DNA from: Paenibacillus sp. MMS18-CY102
Lineage (GTDB): Bacteria > Bacillota > Bacilli > Paenibacillales > Paenibacillaceae
Assembly: GCF_009789195.1 (NCBI RefSeq)
Contig: NZ_WSTC01000009.1
Span: forward strand, 62,001 to 126,000
DNA length: 64,000 bases
Reading direction: 5' to 3'
Below are positions 15,434-23,838 of the stretch, piece after piece (within the stretch, counting starts at the first letter, position 1; every line of letters starts with the position of its first letter). The notes beneath the pieces are model-generated. The model had not been told where the DNA came from, did no database searches, and saw only the letters and a program-made list of their open reading frames with translations. The translations under genes were made by a program, and so were the position numbers.

Positions 15434-15754
15434 TCACGATTGCAGCAAGCGCATATGGTTTGTATAAATTTGCCCATCGCTCTTCAAGCTGAAGGCGTGG
15501 CGCGATTCATCGAAGTCGACTCGCATCTTAGGCTCGAAAAAAACTTCGAAGCGAGGTTCATACCAAAATGGGAATGGGTCGCCGTTGCCGAGTGCTTCAT
15601 CGGGCCCGCCGGATTCGACTATTTGCAACGCGGGAACGCCGCTGACGACGCAACCGCAGCCTTCGGTATCATACAACAGTTTAATCTGGCGGTTTCCGTC
15701 CGCAAGATACGGCTTGAGCGCTGCTTGTGCCGATGGTGAAAACGTGATATGCAT
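15434..15754 (-). CDS. HesB/YqkB-like iron-sulfur cluster family protein
   Basis: From the ATG at 15754 the protein has 106 residues. 'MHITFSPSAQAALKPYL' and 'KLLYDTEGCGCVVSGVPAL' match the HesB-like YqkB group, in which the conserved 'GCGC' cysteines sit mid-protein instead of the C-terminal Cys-x-Cys of A-type carriers. The longer frame (start 15793) is rejected because GGAGG is eight bases before 15754. A role in Fe-S biogenesis is assumed from the fold but not shown for this group. The gene lies head to head with the M32 carboxypeptidase gene. Confidence 0.82.
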   Translation of the reverse strand: MHITFSPSAQAALKPYLADGNRQIKLLYDTEGCGCVVSGVPALQIVESGGPDEALGNGDPFPFWYEPRFEVFFEPKMRVDFDESRHAFSLKSDGQIYTNHMRLLQS

Positions 15755-15798
15755 TCGGATTTCCTCCACTCTATCTATCTCTATTATGTGCATTAAAG

Positions 15799-15827
15799 TT
15801 GATTATAAGTGGTTCAAAAAGTATGAT
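15799..15827 (+). promoter_or_regulatory. SigA-type promoter of the carboxypeptidase gene
   Basis: TTGATT (15799-15804) and TATGAT (15822-15827) are 17 bases apart, 38 bases before the start codon. Confidence 0.6.
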
Positions 15828-15865
15828 CAAGTAGCAAGGATCTGAATGAAAGGTGGAGAGAACGA

Positions 15866-17383
15866 ATGACGACACAAAGCGAGCAGGCATTACATACGTT
15901 CAAGGACAAAATTAAGCAAATTAAAAGTTATGATGAAGCGCTAGGCGTGCTGTACTGGGATTTGCGCACCGGTGCACCGCGTAAAGGAACCAACACCCGT
16001 TCAGAGGCGATAGGCGTCTTATCGACGGAGATGTTTAAGCTATCTACGTCGGACGAAATGGGCGAGCTGTTGGCCCAGCTTGAAGCGCCTGAAGCGATTG
16101 GGCAATTAAGCGATATTGACCGCCGCCTCGTTGCGGAGACGCGCAAGGATTATGACCGCAGCGTTCTCATTCCACCGCAGCTTTATCAGGAATATGTTGT
16201 GCTAACTTCGCAATCGGAGTCGGCGTGGGAAGAAGCGAAGGAGAAGGGCGATTACGATGAGTTCCGTCCTTATTTGGATAAAATCATTAATTACACGAAC
16301 CAGTTCATCGATCTATGGGGCGCCAAAGAGACGCGTTATGACACGTTGCTTGACCAGTATGAGCCTGGCATGACCGTAGATGAGCTGGACCGGGTGTTCA
16401 GCGGGCTGCGCGACAAGCTGGTTCCATTGGCATCTGCAATCGCGGCGTCGCCGCATCAGCCGGATACATCGTTCTTGAAGCAGCAATATGCGAAGGAAGC
16501 GCAAAAATCGTTCAGCTTGTTCGTCCTTGGGCAGATGGGCTTCGATTTCGAGGCTGGAAGGCTCGACGAGAGTGTACATCCTTTTGCTACAGGGCTGAAC
16601 CCGGGCGATGTGCGGATTACGACACGCTATTTGCAAGATGATGTTACGAGCGCGTTGTTCGGCACGATCCATGAAGGCGGCCATGCGCTGTATGAGCAAA
16701 ACATTCGCCAGGACTTAATCGGTACGACGCTTGCAACGGGAACCTCGATGGGCATTCATGAATCACAGTCCCGTTTCTGGGAAAATGTGATCGGGCGAAG
16801 CCGCCCGTTCTGGGAACGTTACTACGGCGATCTGACGAGCCGCTTCCCAGGGCAGCTGGACCATGTGCCAGTGGATGATTTCTACCGTGCGACGAACGTC
16901 GTAGCGCCTTCGCTCATCCGGATTGAAGCTGACGAGCTTACTTACAACCTTCATATTATCATCCGTTATGAAATTGAAAAGATGATCTTTAATGAAGGGG
17001 CCAAGGCGGCGGACCTGCCTGCGATCTGGAATGACAAGTACCGTGAGTATCTGGGCATCGTGCCAGATAGCAACGCTAACGGCGTGCTGCAGGATGTGCA
17101 TTGGTCCGGCGGCGCGTTCGGGTATTTCCCTTCGTATTCGCTCGGCAATATGTACGCGGCGCAAATCGCAGATACGTTGGAGCGTGAGCTGCCGAACTTC
17201 TGGCAGTTGGTAGGCAGCGGAGATTTGCTCCCGATCAAGCAATGGCTGACCGAGCGTGTGTACCAATGGGGCAAAGCGCGGACGCCTTCCGAAATTATCG
17301 TGGGCGCAACGGGCAAGCCGCTAGATCCATCGCATCTCGTGACGTATTTGGAACGGAAATATAAAGATATTTATAAACTGTAA
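15866..17383 (+). CDS. M32 family metallocarboxypeptidase
   Basis: A 505-residue cytoplasmic protease that removes C-terminal amino acids from peptides (Taq carboxypeptidase family). The zinc motif is 'HEGGHALYEQN' with His269, Glu270 and His273; 'GIHESQSRFWENVIGRS' supplies the third ligand and the family signature, and 'DVHWSGGAFGYFPSYSLGNMYA' is the substrate-pocket segment. Length and order match full-length M32 enzymes. GGTGGAGAG precedes ATG 15866, with a promoter at 15799-15827. Two hairpins follow the stop. It is probably monocistronic and serves peptide turnover. Confidence 0.95.
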   Translation: MTTQSEQALHTFKDKIKQIKSYDEALGVLYWDLRTGAPRKGTNTRSEAIGVLSTEMFKLSTSDEMGELLAQLEAPEAIGQLSDIDRRLVAETRKDYDRSVLIPPQLYQEYVVLTSQSESAWEEAKEKGDYDEFRPYLDKIINYTNQFIDLWGAKETRYDTLLDQYEPGMTVDELDRVFSGLRDKLVPLASAIAASPHQPDTSFLKQQYAKEAQKSFSLFVLGQMGFDFEAGRLDESVHPFATGLNPGDVRITTRYLQDDVTSALFGTIHEGGHALYEQNIRQDLIGTTLATGTSMGIHESQSRFWENVIGRSRPFWERYYGDLTSRFPGQLDHVPVDDFYRATNVVAPSLIRIEADELTYNLHIIIRYEIEKMIFNEGAKAADLPAIWNDKYREYLGIVPDSNANGVLQDVHWSGGAFGYFPSYSLGNMYAAQIADTLERELPNFWQLVGSGDLLPIKQWLTERVYQWGKARTPSEIIVGATGKPLDPSHLVTYLERKYKDIYKL

Positions 17384-17393
17384 GCCCAGAAAT

Positions 17394-17437
17394 GTGCCCT
17401 ATTCGGCCAGCTATCGCGTTAGAGCGCGAATAGGGCA
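17394..17437 (+). terminator. Hairpin after the M32 gene
   Basis: TGCCCTATTCG (17394-17404) pairs with CGAATAGGGCA (17427-17437); AGAAAAAT follows on this strand, so it is a stable 3' hairpin rather than a classic terminator. Confidence 0.5.
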
Positions 17438-17448
17438 GAAAAATCTGT

Positions 17449-17480
17449 GTGCCCCCAAGTCTACTTGCGGGCACTTTTTT
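17449..17480 (+). terminator. Factor-independent terminator
   Basis: GTGCCCCCAAGT (17449-17460) pairs with ACTTGCGGGCAC (17463-17474) with one mismatch, followed by six T residues. It ends the M32 transcript before the ABC transporter operon. The rest of 17481-17615 shows no recognisable riboswitch or clear promoter. Confidence 0.75.
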
Positions 17481-17615
17481 GCGTGGCAAGAAGTTCAACT
17501 ATACCCTTCACTTGCCATGCACCTCCGCATTCGCCCATGCATAGGTTGTAGTACTCAATAATAGGCACCGGTTCGTTAACGAAATAACGAATGCACGGAT
17601 GACGGAGGGATCGAG

Positions 17616-18632
17616 ATGGCGAGGAGCATAAGGAAGGGCTGGATTGCAGCAGCGCTAGCTATCGTAATGGCAGCGGCACTGCTAGCTTCATGCGGCAAGC
17701 CAAGTGACGGCAAGACGAAGGTTACGATTGGAGAGGTAACACGATCGCTGTTTTATGCGCCGGAGTATGTAGCGATTGCCAAAGGTTTTTTTGAAGCGGA
17801 AGGGTTAGATGTCGAGTTGACGACGACGCCAGGCGGTGACAAGACGATGACGGCGCTACTGTCGAACACGATTGATGTAGCGCTGGTTGGCTCGGAAACG
17901 TCGATCTATGTAGCGCAGCAAGGTGCGGACGATCCGGTCATTAATTTTGCACAGCTGACGCAGACGGATGGCACGTTCCTCGTGGCGCGCAAGCCCATAG
18001 CTACATTTGATTGGTCTTCGCTAAAGGGTGTTGATTTCCTGGGACAGCGCAAAGGCGGCATGCCGCAGATGGCTGGCGAATTCACACTCAAGAAGCATGG
18101 CATTGATCCGAAGAAGGATTTGAATTTGATTCAAAATATTGATTTTGCCAACATTCCTGCGGCATTCTTGTCTGGCACTGGCGAATATGTACAATTGTTC
18201 GAACCGCAAGCTTCGATTATTGAGAAAGAAGGCAAGGGCCACGTTGTTGCGTCGTTCGGCGTAGAGAGCGGCCATCTGCCATACACCGTATTTATGGCGA
18301 AGCAAAGCTATATCAACAAGCATAAAGATGCCGTGCAATCGTTCACGAACGCGATTCATCAAGCCCAGTTGTGGGTGGCGGATCATTCGGCAGACGAGAT
18401 CGCCGATGTCATCCTTCCGTATTTCCAAAATACAGACAGAACCATAGCGGTTAGTGCAATCGACCGCTACAAAAAACAAGGCTCGTATGCATCCGATCCA
18501 ATCGTTGATGAGGCGGAATGGAACAACCTGCTCGACGTAATGTCTACAGCTGGCGAGCTGAAAGAGCGTGTGCCGTACGAGAAGTTAGTCGACACGAAGT
18601 ATGCACAAGGAGCCATCAGCGCTACTAAATAA
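17616..18632 (+). CDS. ABC importer substrate-binding lipoprotein (NMT1/SsuA-like)
   Basis: A 338-residue protein with a lipoprotein signal: basic start, hydrophobic run and lipobox 'LLASC' with the lipidated Cys at about residue 26. The mature part matches the NMT1/THI5-like periplasmic-binding fold used by nitrate, sulfonate, taurine and pyrimidine-precursor importers: 'FYAPEYVAIAKGFFEAEGLDVEL', 'TTPGGDKTMTALLSN' and 'DVALVG'. It is the first of three genes with an ATPase and a permease (17616-20326). No TPP or other riboswitch is visible upstream, so a thiamin-precursor role is not supported; the ligand remains open. GGAGGGA precedes the ATG. Confidence 0.88.
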   Translation: MARSIRKGWIAAALAIVMAAALLASCGKPSDGKTKVTIGEVTRSLFYAPEYVAIAKGFFEAEGLDVELTTTPGGDKTMTALLSNTIDVALVGSETSIYVAQQGADDPVINFAQLTQTDGTFLVARKPIATFDWSSLKGVDFLGQRKGGMPQMAGEFTLKKHGIDPKKDLNLIQNIDFANIPAAFLSGTGEYVQLFEPQASIIEKEGKGHVVASFGVESGHLPYTVFMAKQSYINKHKDAVQSFTNAIHQAQLWVADHSADEIADVILPYFQNTDRTIAVSAIDRYKKQGSYASDPIVDEAEWNNLLDVMSTAGELKERVPYEKLVDTKYAQGAISATK

Positions 18633-18663
18633 TTGCGGTGAGCGATAAAGGAGAGGGCGAGCA

Positions 18664-19479
18664 ATGCTGGAGCTAAAGAAGCTGCAGCTGAGGAACGTTT
18701 CGCATGTGTACGTCAACGACAAAGGTGCTTCGCTTGCCGTTGAAACCATCGATCTGGCGATCCGTGAAGGCGAATTCGTTAGTCTAGTCGGGCCTAGCGG
18801 CTGCGGCAAAACCACGCTGCTGCATCTCATTGCAGGCTTGTTGAAGCCTACGCGAGGCGAAGTGTTGATTGGGCACAAGCCGGTGAGCGGGCCATCTACA
18901 GCAGTCGGCTATATGCTGCAGCAGGATTATTTGTTCCCTTGGCGGACGATTAAGGATAATGCATGTATCGGCCTTGCAATTAGCGGCAGGCTGACGAAGG
19001 AGGGGACGGCTCGTGTCCAGCGCTTGCTGGAGGAGCTAGAGCTCGGAGGTACGGAAACGCGTTACCCGCAGGAGCTGTCAGGGGGCATGCGGCAGCGTGT
19101 CGCGCTTGCCCGGACGCTCGCTACAGAGCCGGATATCATGCTGCTTGATGAGCCGTTTTCCGCCTTGGATATGCATATAAAGCTGCAACTGGAGGATCTC
19201 GTGTGGCAAACGATTCGCCGGCGCAAGCAGACGGCCGTACTAGTCACGCATGATTTGGCTGAGGCTGCGGCGATGAGTGACAGGGTTATTGTCCTTGGGC
19301 GAAACCCGGGGCATATCCGGCTAACGGTCGATATTCCAGATGAGCTTCGATTGATCCCGCCAATGGAGGCGCGCCGGCATGCGATGTTCCAATCCGTGTT
19401 CGAACGATTGTGGACAGAGCTTGATCATACCGAATTGGCAACAAGTGAGCTGGAGGAAAGGGGAGGGCCATATGCATAA
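18664..19479 (+). CDS. ABC importer ATPase (SsuB/TauB-like)
   Basis: The 271-residue ATPase powers the importer encoded around it. Walker A is 'GPSGCGKTTLL', the Q-loop 'MLQQDYLFPWRT' is typical for nitrate/sulfonate/taurine transport ATPases, the signature is 'LSGGMRQRVALART', Walker B 'IMLLDEPFSALD', and the H-loop 'VTHDLAEAAAMSDRV'. It begins 31 bases after the binding-protein gene with GGAGAGGG in front, and its last 8 bases overlap the permease start, a sign of translational coupling. Confidence 0.93.
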   Translation: MLELKKLQLRNVSHVYVNDKGASLAVETIDLAIREGEFVSLVGPSGCGKTTLLHLIAGLLKPTRGEVLIGHKPVSGPSTAVGYMLQQDYLFPWRTIKDNACIGLAISGRLTKEGTARVQRLLEELELGGTETRYPQELSGGMRQRVALARTLATEPDIMLLDEPFSALDMHIKLQLEDLVWQTIRRRKQTAVLVTHDLAEAAAMSDRVIVLGRNPGHIRLTVDIPDELRLIPPMEARRHAMFQSVFERLWTELDHTELATSELEERGGPYA

Positions 19480-20326
19480 CGAGCTAAACAATCAGCCAGT
19501 GGCCCATACGAGCGCCTCCAGCGAATGGATGAAGCCTTTATATGCGGAACATCAGAAACGGGCGCGCCGCCGCACCGCAGCAGTGTTTGTTGTTCGAACC
19601 GTTATATTGGTTCTCTTCATTGGATTGTGGGAAGCTGCAGGACGAAACAAGTGGATAGATCCCCTTCTGTTCAGCTTTCCTTCACGAATAGTAAACCTGC
19701 TCGGCGACATGGTACAAGATGGAACGTTATGGCCGCATGTTGGAATGACGGTCGGCGAGACAGTTGGCGGCTTCATTCTTGGCACGTTGATGGGCACGCT
19801 GCTAGCTGCGCTGCTATGGCTATTCCCTTTTGTATCGCGCGTATTGGATCCTTACTTGGTTGTCTTGAACAGTATGCCGAAGGTTGCGCTTGGGCCAATC
19901 TTCATTGTCGTGCTGGGACCGGGATTTCTCTCGATCGTCGTCACGACATTGTCGGTGACCGTCATCATTACGACCCTTAACATATACAATCAATTCCGTG
20001 AAGTGGAAGAAGGCTATATTAAAGTTGTTCGCCTGTTTGGCGCTTCCCGGCTGCGAACGTTCTGGTACGTCATTGTACCGGCCTCGTTCCCCGTTATCAT
20101 ATCGACGTTGAAGGTGAATGTCGGCTTATCGTGGGTCGGCGTCATCGTCGGAGAATTTCTCGTTGCGAAGCTAGGGCTTGGGTATCTCATTATTTACGGC
20201 TTCCAAGTGTTCAACTTTACGCTCGTTCTGGGCAGTTTGTTCGTTATTGCAATCGTTGCGACGGTCATGTACCAGCTTGTGGCTATCTTAGAGCGCAGGT
20301 TGACGGGCGGACGGCGCGAGCGGTAG
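19472..20326 (+). CDS. ABC importer permease (SsuC/TauC-like)
   Basis: The 284-residue membrane protein has about six helices, beginning with 'VVRTVILVLFIGLWEAAG', and the ABC permease EAA-type loop 'EEGYIKVVRLFGASRLRTFWYVIVPASFP'. It forms the channel of the importer with the preceding ATPase. The frame is open upstream to 19379, but ATG 19472 is chosen because GGAAAGGGGAGG stands just before it and because an 8-base overlap with the ATPase stop is normal for such operons. An N-terminal cytoplasmic tail of about 45 residues, rich in basic residues before helix 1, is present. Confidence 0.92.
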   Translation: MHNELNNQPVAHTSASSEWMKPLYAEHQKRARRRTAAVFVVRTVILVLFIGLWEAAGRNKWIDPLLFSFPSRIVNLLGDMVQDGTLWPHVGMTVGETVGGFILGTLMGTLLAALLWLFPFVSRVLDPYLVVLNSMPKVALGPIFIVVLGPGFLSIVVTTLSVTVIITTLNIYNQFREVEEGYIKVVRLFGASRLRTFWYVIVPASFPVIISTLKVNVGLSWVGVIVGEFLVAKLGLGYLIIYGFQVFNFTLVLGSLFVIAIVATVMYQLVAILERRLTGGRRER

Positions 20327-20368
20327 GATATAAGAACAAAATTGGTTGTTCGGATGAGGGATGCTGTG

Positions 20369-21343
20369 ATGGGAATTCGTGTCATTAAAACAGCGTTAGC
20401 CGCCTTAGCGGCGATCTATACGGCTGTCTACTTCGATTTGAGCCCGCCGTTATCGGCGGGCATTTTGGCTATTCTCGGCGTTGAGGTTACGCGAATGAAG
20501 GGGCTGAAGAGCTCGCTCGTTCGATTCGTGGCCGCTGTACTCGGGTTATTTCTTGCATCGATTCTTTTTGAAACACTAGGGTTTCATATCTGGGCCGTCT
20601 CGTTGTTCATTCTCGTTACGTTTCCGCTGCTTGCGCGATTTCAGCTGAAGGATGGGATTGTCACATCCTCGGTCATCGTCTTTCATATATTTGATCATGG
20701 CGAAGTGACAACAGCGCTTATCCGCAATGAAATTATGCTGCTGTTGGCTGGCTTAGGCTGGGCGACGATCATTAACCTCATCTATATGCCGACGGAGGAG
20801 AAGCGTTTGGCTGCGATGCGTTCGGAAACGGAGCGGCTGTTCGGCGAAATTTTCCGGCAGATGGCTCATACGCTTCGCGATCCGGCTCATGTATGGGATG
20901 GCAACGAGCTGCTGGAGGCGCATAAGGCGATCGACCATGGCATATTTCGAGCGGCGGTTAGCCGGGAAAACCGCTTCGGCCGAGGCGAACGGTATTGGGA
21001 AGTGTATTTTCTCATGCGGAAGTATCAATTGGATTCCATCCAGCAAATGCTCGTCCTGCTTGCATTCGTCTATGAGAGCGTGCCTCAGGGCGAGCAAATC
21101 GCAGAGCTGCTGGAATCGCTGATGGATGATGTGAAATCGGATGTTTATGAAGGAAAGGTGGAAGAACGCCTGACGGCACTGGAGAACGAGTTCCGGTCGA
21201 TGGATCTTCCCCAAACCCGTAAGGAGTTCGAGGTGCGTGCTTCGCTGTTTCAGCTGTGCAGGGAGCTCGAACGTTATCTCGCAACGGCAAAACGTAGCAA
21301 ACGAAAGAAGAGTCATGTTCGCGATTCTAAGGCCATACAATAG
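20369..21343 (+). CDS. Aromatic acid exporter (ArAE/FUSC-like) family membrane protein
   Basis: From ATG 20369 the protein has 324 residues. The N-terminal half has about five membrane helices ('GIRVIKTALAALAAIYTAVY', 'AGILAILGVEVTR', 'FVAAVLGLFLASILFETLG', 'IWAVSLFILVTFPLLARF', 'IMLLLAGLGWATIINLIYMP'), the layout of the YqjA/ArAE group; the second half is a charged helical cytoplasmic domain. The group is related to aromatic acid exporters, but export has not been shown for most Gram-positive members. TTG 20342 and ATG 20354 are alternative starts; GAGGGA before 20369 favours this one. It ends in a strongly basic tail. Confidence 0.8.
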   Translation: MGIRVIKTALAALAAIYTAVYFDLSPPLSAGILAILGVEVTRMKGLKSSLVRFVAAVLGLFLASILFETLGFHIWAVSLFILVTFPLLARFQLKDGIVTSSVIVFHIFDHGEVTTALIRNEIMLLLAGLGWATIINLIYMPTEEKRLAAMRSETERLFGEIFRQMAHTLRDPAHVWDGNELLEAHKAIDHGIFRAAVSRENRFGRGERYWEVYFLMRKYQLDSIQQMLVLLAFVYESVPQGEQIAELLESLMDDVKSDVYEGKVEERLTALENEFRSMDLPQTRKEFEVRASLFQLCRELERYLATAKRSKRKKSHVRDSKAIQ

Positions 21344-21380
21344 ATAGGGAAGAAAATTCGTTGAGGCGTTACAAAGATTC

Positions 21381-21411
21381 AGTCACCCTAGACGAATGTC
21401 CTGCATACACT
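21381..21411 (+). promoter_or_regulatory. Putative sporulation sigma promoter of cotE
   Basis: CATACACT at 21404-21411 matches the SigE -10 consensus CATACAnT. AGTCACCC at 21381-21388, 15 bases upstream, is a weaker -35. cotE is transcribed by SigE in Bacillus, so the match is in the expected place. Confidence 0.5.
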
Positions 21412-21446
21412 TTAAATGAATGATTGTATGGAGGAGGTTATAATCG

Positions 21447-22013
21447 ATGGCACTTGCAGATAAACAGCTTCAGTACAGAGAGATTATCACGAAAGCTGTC
21501 TGCGGCAAAGGTCGTAAGTTTTCCACAGTGACCCATACCGTAACACCGCCTCATAATCCCACGAGCATCCTCGGCGCGTGGATTATCAACCACCAATATG
21601 AAGCGGTTCGTTCGGGCGACGGCATCGAGGTTATTGGTACTTACGATATTAACATCTGGTATTCTTACAGCAAAAACTCGCAAACCGAGGTGGCGAAAGA
21701 AACGGTATCCTATGTGGAAAACATACCGCTTTCGTATGTAGACCCGAAACATCGTGCGACGACCGAAGAGGTGTCGGCTGATGCAACGCAAGAACCGAAC
21801 TGCATCGAGGCAAACATCTCGTCGAACGGTTCGAGCGTCACCATTCGGGTGGAGCGGGAATTTGCCGTAGAGATGATCGCCGAGACGAAAGTGTTTGTAG
21901 CTTGCGTTCCAGGCGGTGTGGAAGATCTCGACGGCAAGGATATCGAGTATGGGCTCGGCGACGACGGAGACTACGAGGATCTGGATCCGGATCTGCTCGA
22001 CGACGAGGTGTAA
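21447..22013 (+). CDS. cotE: Outer spore coat morphogenetic protein CotE
   Basis: A 188-residue protein that organises outer coat assembly around the forespore. 'QYREIITKAVCGKGRKFS' and 'PTSILGAWIINHQYEA', then 'GTYDINIWYSYS', are the conserved CotE core; the C-terminus is highly acidic (many Asp and Glu in the last 35 residues), as in Bacillus CotE. GGAGGAGG lies upstream of ATG 21447 together with a SigE-like promoter. In Bacillus subtilis cotE directly precedes mutS-mutL; here the same order holds but a putative amidoligase gene sits in between, separated from cotE by terminators. Confidence 0.95.
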   Translation: MALADKQLQYREIITKAVCGKGRKFSTVTHTVTPPHNPTSILGAWIINHQYEAVRSGDGIEVIGTYDINIWYSYSKNSQTEVAKETVSYVENIPLSYVDPKHRATTEEVSADATQEPNCIEANISSNGSSVTIRVEREFAVEMIAETKVFVACVPGGVEDLDGKDIEYGLGDDGDYEDLDPDLLDDEV

Positions 22014-22018
22014 GGGGT

Positions 22019-22041
22019 AAGCCGCCTTCAGGGGGCGGTTT
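22019..22041 (+). terminator. First hairpin after cotE
   Basis: AAGCCGCC (22019-22026) pairs with GGCGGTTT (22034-22041); the T tail is short. It is backed up by the hairpin at 22075-22102. Confidence 0.5.
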
Positions 22042-22074
22042 ACAAATAGGATATGCGCCGCATGCGGCGAATTC

Positions 22075-22102
22075 GAGGGCGTCAGCCCTCTTTTTGTTTT
22101 TT
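22075..22102 (+). terminator. Second terminator after cotE
   Basis: GAGGGC (22075-22080) and GCCCTC (22085-22090) form a tight stem followed by TTTTTGTTTTTT. Confidence 0.7.
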
Positions 22103-22141
22103 GGGCTTTCTTGCAGAGGAAGTTCGAGGGAGGGTCGCCGT

Positions 22142-23740
22142 ATGCGGGAAGGCAGTGCGACGGCAGCACGTGTTTGGGTGTGGGATGAGCGAGCTGGGGC
22201 AAGTGGGCTTGCGAGAGTAGATGCCGTTGGAAATGCGGCGAACGAACAGGGGAGCGGCTATCGCGAAGCGAATGCCGCTTCTTTCATTGCGCAGCAAGAT
22301 GCTGTTATCGTGCTGGGCAGAGGCGAAGGCTCATGGTTGGCCGCTCGTGAAGGCGAGAGAGGCTGGAGCGATGAAACAGGGAAAGCGGCAAGTGACCAAA
22401 ATAGGCCGTGGACGCTTTATGCCGCCGGTACGGCTGGAACAGGGGTGGCGGATCATCGCAGCGTGCTCCGCCGCTGGCGCAGGGCTGGATTGCTTTGGGA
22501 GCTGCATTCGGCTTCGGCTAGTGATAGGGAGAAGCTGGACAGCTCAGCAAGAGATAGCGATGCTGGCTTGTTATCCCGTGATGAGCGGATAAACGCTGCG
22601 ATTGCCGAAGGCTGTCGTGTGTACTGCGTGTCGGTTTTTCATCTCGAACCGATTGCGATGCAGCGGTGTGGAACAGCGGCGTTGATGCGCCAGCAACAGC
22701 AGGCTCAAGCTGCACCAGCTATTGCGGTTATGCTAGCTGCTGACCCGATGCTGCGCCGCGTAGCACGGACGGCCGTGCGGGCGGTATATGCGGCAGGACT
22801 GGATTTAGCGGATGTTTTCATCGCGCTCAGTGGCGAGGGCAAAACGGCAGCGCTTGCGATAAGCCGACCGAGCCGGGAAGGCGGCAGGCTTGCGGGGATT
22901 TGGCGGGATGCGATCGGCGCTTTCGATGCACAGTACGCTGTAATGCGGGCAAGCGCGCCAGCACAAATTCTTATCGGCGCAGATCCTGAATTTGTATTGC
23001 TACGGGCAGATGGGAGAATTGCGCCAGCTGACCGCTATCTGGGGAGGATGGGCGGAGCGGGCGCAGATGCGCTATTGGTCCGTAACCGGCTGATGTATCC
23101 AATCGGCGAACTGCGGCCTGATCCGTCGCCAACGCCGGAGGGGCTGGCACGGTCGGTTCGCCATCAGCTGGCAAGGGCGAATGAGCGGGTGAAGGATAGG
23201 ACGCTACGGTGGGCTGCTGGAGCGATGCCATTACCTGGCATCGCGCTTGGCGGCCATGTCCATGTGAGCGGAGCCGCACTTACTAGCCGAATCTTGCGCC
23301 AGTTGGACCGTTATCTCGCTTTGCCCATGGCAATGGTAGAGCATGAGCGCGGGCAAGCCCGCCGGCCGCGTTATGGATTGTTAGGCGACTTTCGCCGACA
23401 GGCACATGGCGGTTTTGAATATCGGACGCTCCCTAGCTGGCTTGTCTCTCCTGCTGCAGCGAAAGCGTCTTTCGCGCTGCTGCTTCTATGTGCACAAGAC
23501 ACTTGGCGGCTGCCATATAGGCCGGCGCTTGATGAGCAGGCGGAAGCTGCCTTTTATGCAGGAGACCGTTCCATGCTTGTGAACGAATTAGATTCGATTA
23601 CATCTGAACTTGCTGCCGCCCCATCCTATGCTCAGTATTTCCGGTTGATCGAGCCTTTGTTCGAAGCCGCGCACAGGGGCTCAGTTTGGAATGAGGATGC
23701 TGATATTCGGATCAAATGGCGTGTTGGGCCATTGGCCTAA
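22142..23740 (+). CDS. Putative amidoligase (phiEco32-like COOH-NH2 ligase type 2)
   Basis: From ATG 22142 (GAGGGAGGG upstream) the protein has 532 residues. The C-terminal part from about residue 275 carries the signature of the type-2 COOH-NH2 ligase family: 'GADPEFVLLRADGRI', 'IGELRPDPSPTPEGLARSVR' and 'GIALGGHVHVSG', i.e. the acidic and basic residues of an ATP-grasp/glutamine-synthetase-like site that forms amide bonds. The first 270 residues are Ala/Arg/Gly-rich and not recognisable. The gene has higher GC than its neighbours. Its place directly after cotE suggests a spore coat or peptide-modifying role, which is inference. The long upstream frame from 21902 overlaps cotE and its terminators and is rejected. 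Confidence 0.78.
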   Translation: MREGSATAARVWVWDERAGASGLARVDAVGNAANEQGSGYREANAASFIAQQDAVIVLGRGEGSWLAAREGERGWSDETGKAASDQNRPWTLYAAGTAGTGVADHRSVLRRWRRAGLLWELHSASASDREKLDSSARDSDAGLLSRDERINAAIAEGCRVYCVSVFHLEPIAMQRCGTAALMRQQQQAQAAPAIAVMLAADPMLRRVARTAVRAVYAAGLDLADVFIALSGEGKTAALAISRPSREGGRLAGIWRDAIGAFDAQYAVMRASAPAQILIGADPEFVLLRADGRIAPADRYLGRMGGAGADALLVRNRLMYPIGELRPDPSPTPEGLARSVRHQLARANERVKDRTLRWAAGAMPLPGIALGGHVHVSGAALTSRILRQLDRYLALPMAMVEHERGQARRPRYGLLGDFRRQAHGGFEYRTLPSWLVSPAAAKASFALLLLCAQDTWRLPYRPALDEQAEAAFYAGDRSMLVNELDSITSELAAAPSYAQYFRLIEPLFEAAHRGSVWNEDADIRIKWRVGPLA

Positions 23741-23786
23741 CCTCAATTTGCCTTTGATAACATCCCATGCGGCCCTTCCTACTTCG

Positions 23787-23795
23787 TGCTATAAT
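23787..23795 (+). promoter_or_regulatory. Extended -10 promoter of mutS
   Basis: TGCTATAAT is a perfect extended -10 (TGnTATAAT) 44 bases before mutS; no clear -35 is seen. Confidence 0.5.
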
Positions 23796-23838
23796 GAAGG
23801 ATAGTGTTTAAAATCATTCATTCGTACGGAGGGGCTTC

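Noticed and set aside
17481-17615. TPP or other riboswitch before the NMT1-like transporter
   Set aside because: No THI-box conserved segments or other known riboswitch core could be recognised in the leader.
21438-22202. Long antisense reading frame opposite cotE
   Set aside because: It is the complement of a well-supported gene, crosses two terminators and has no RBS or family resemblance.
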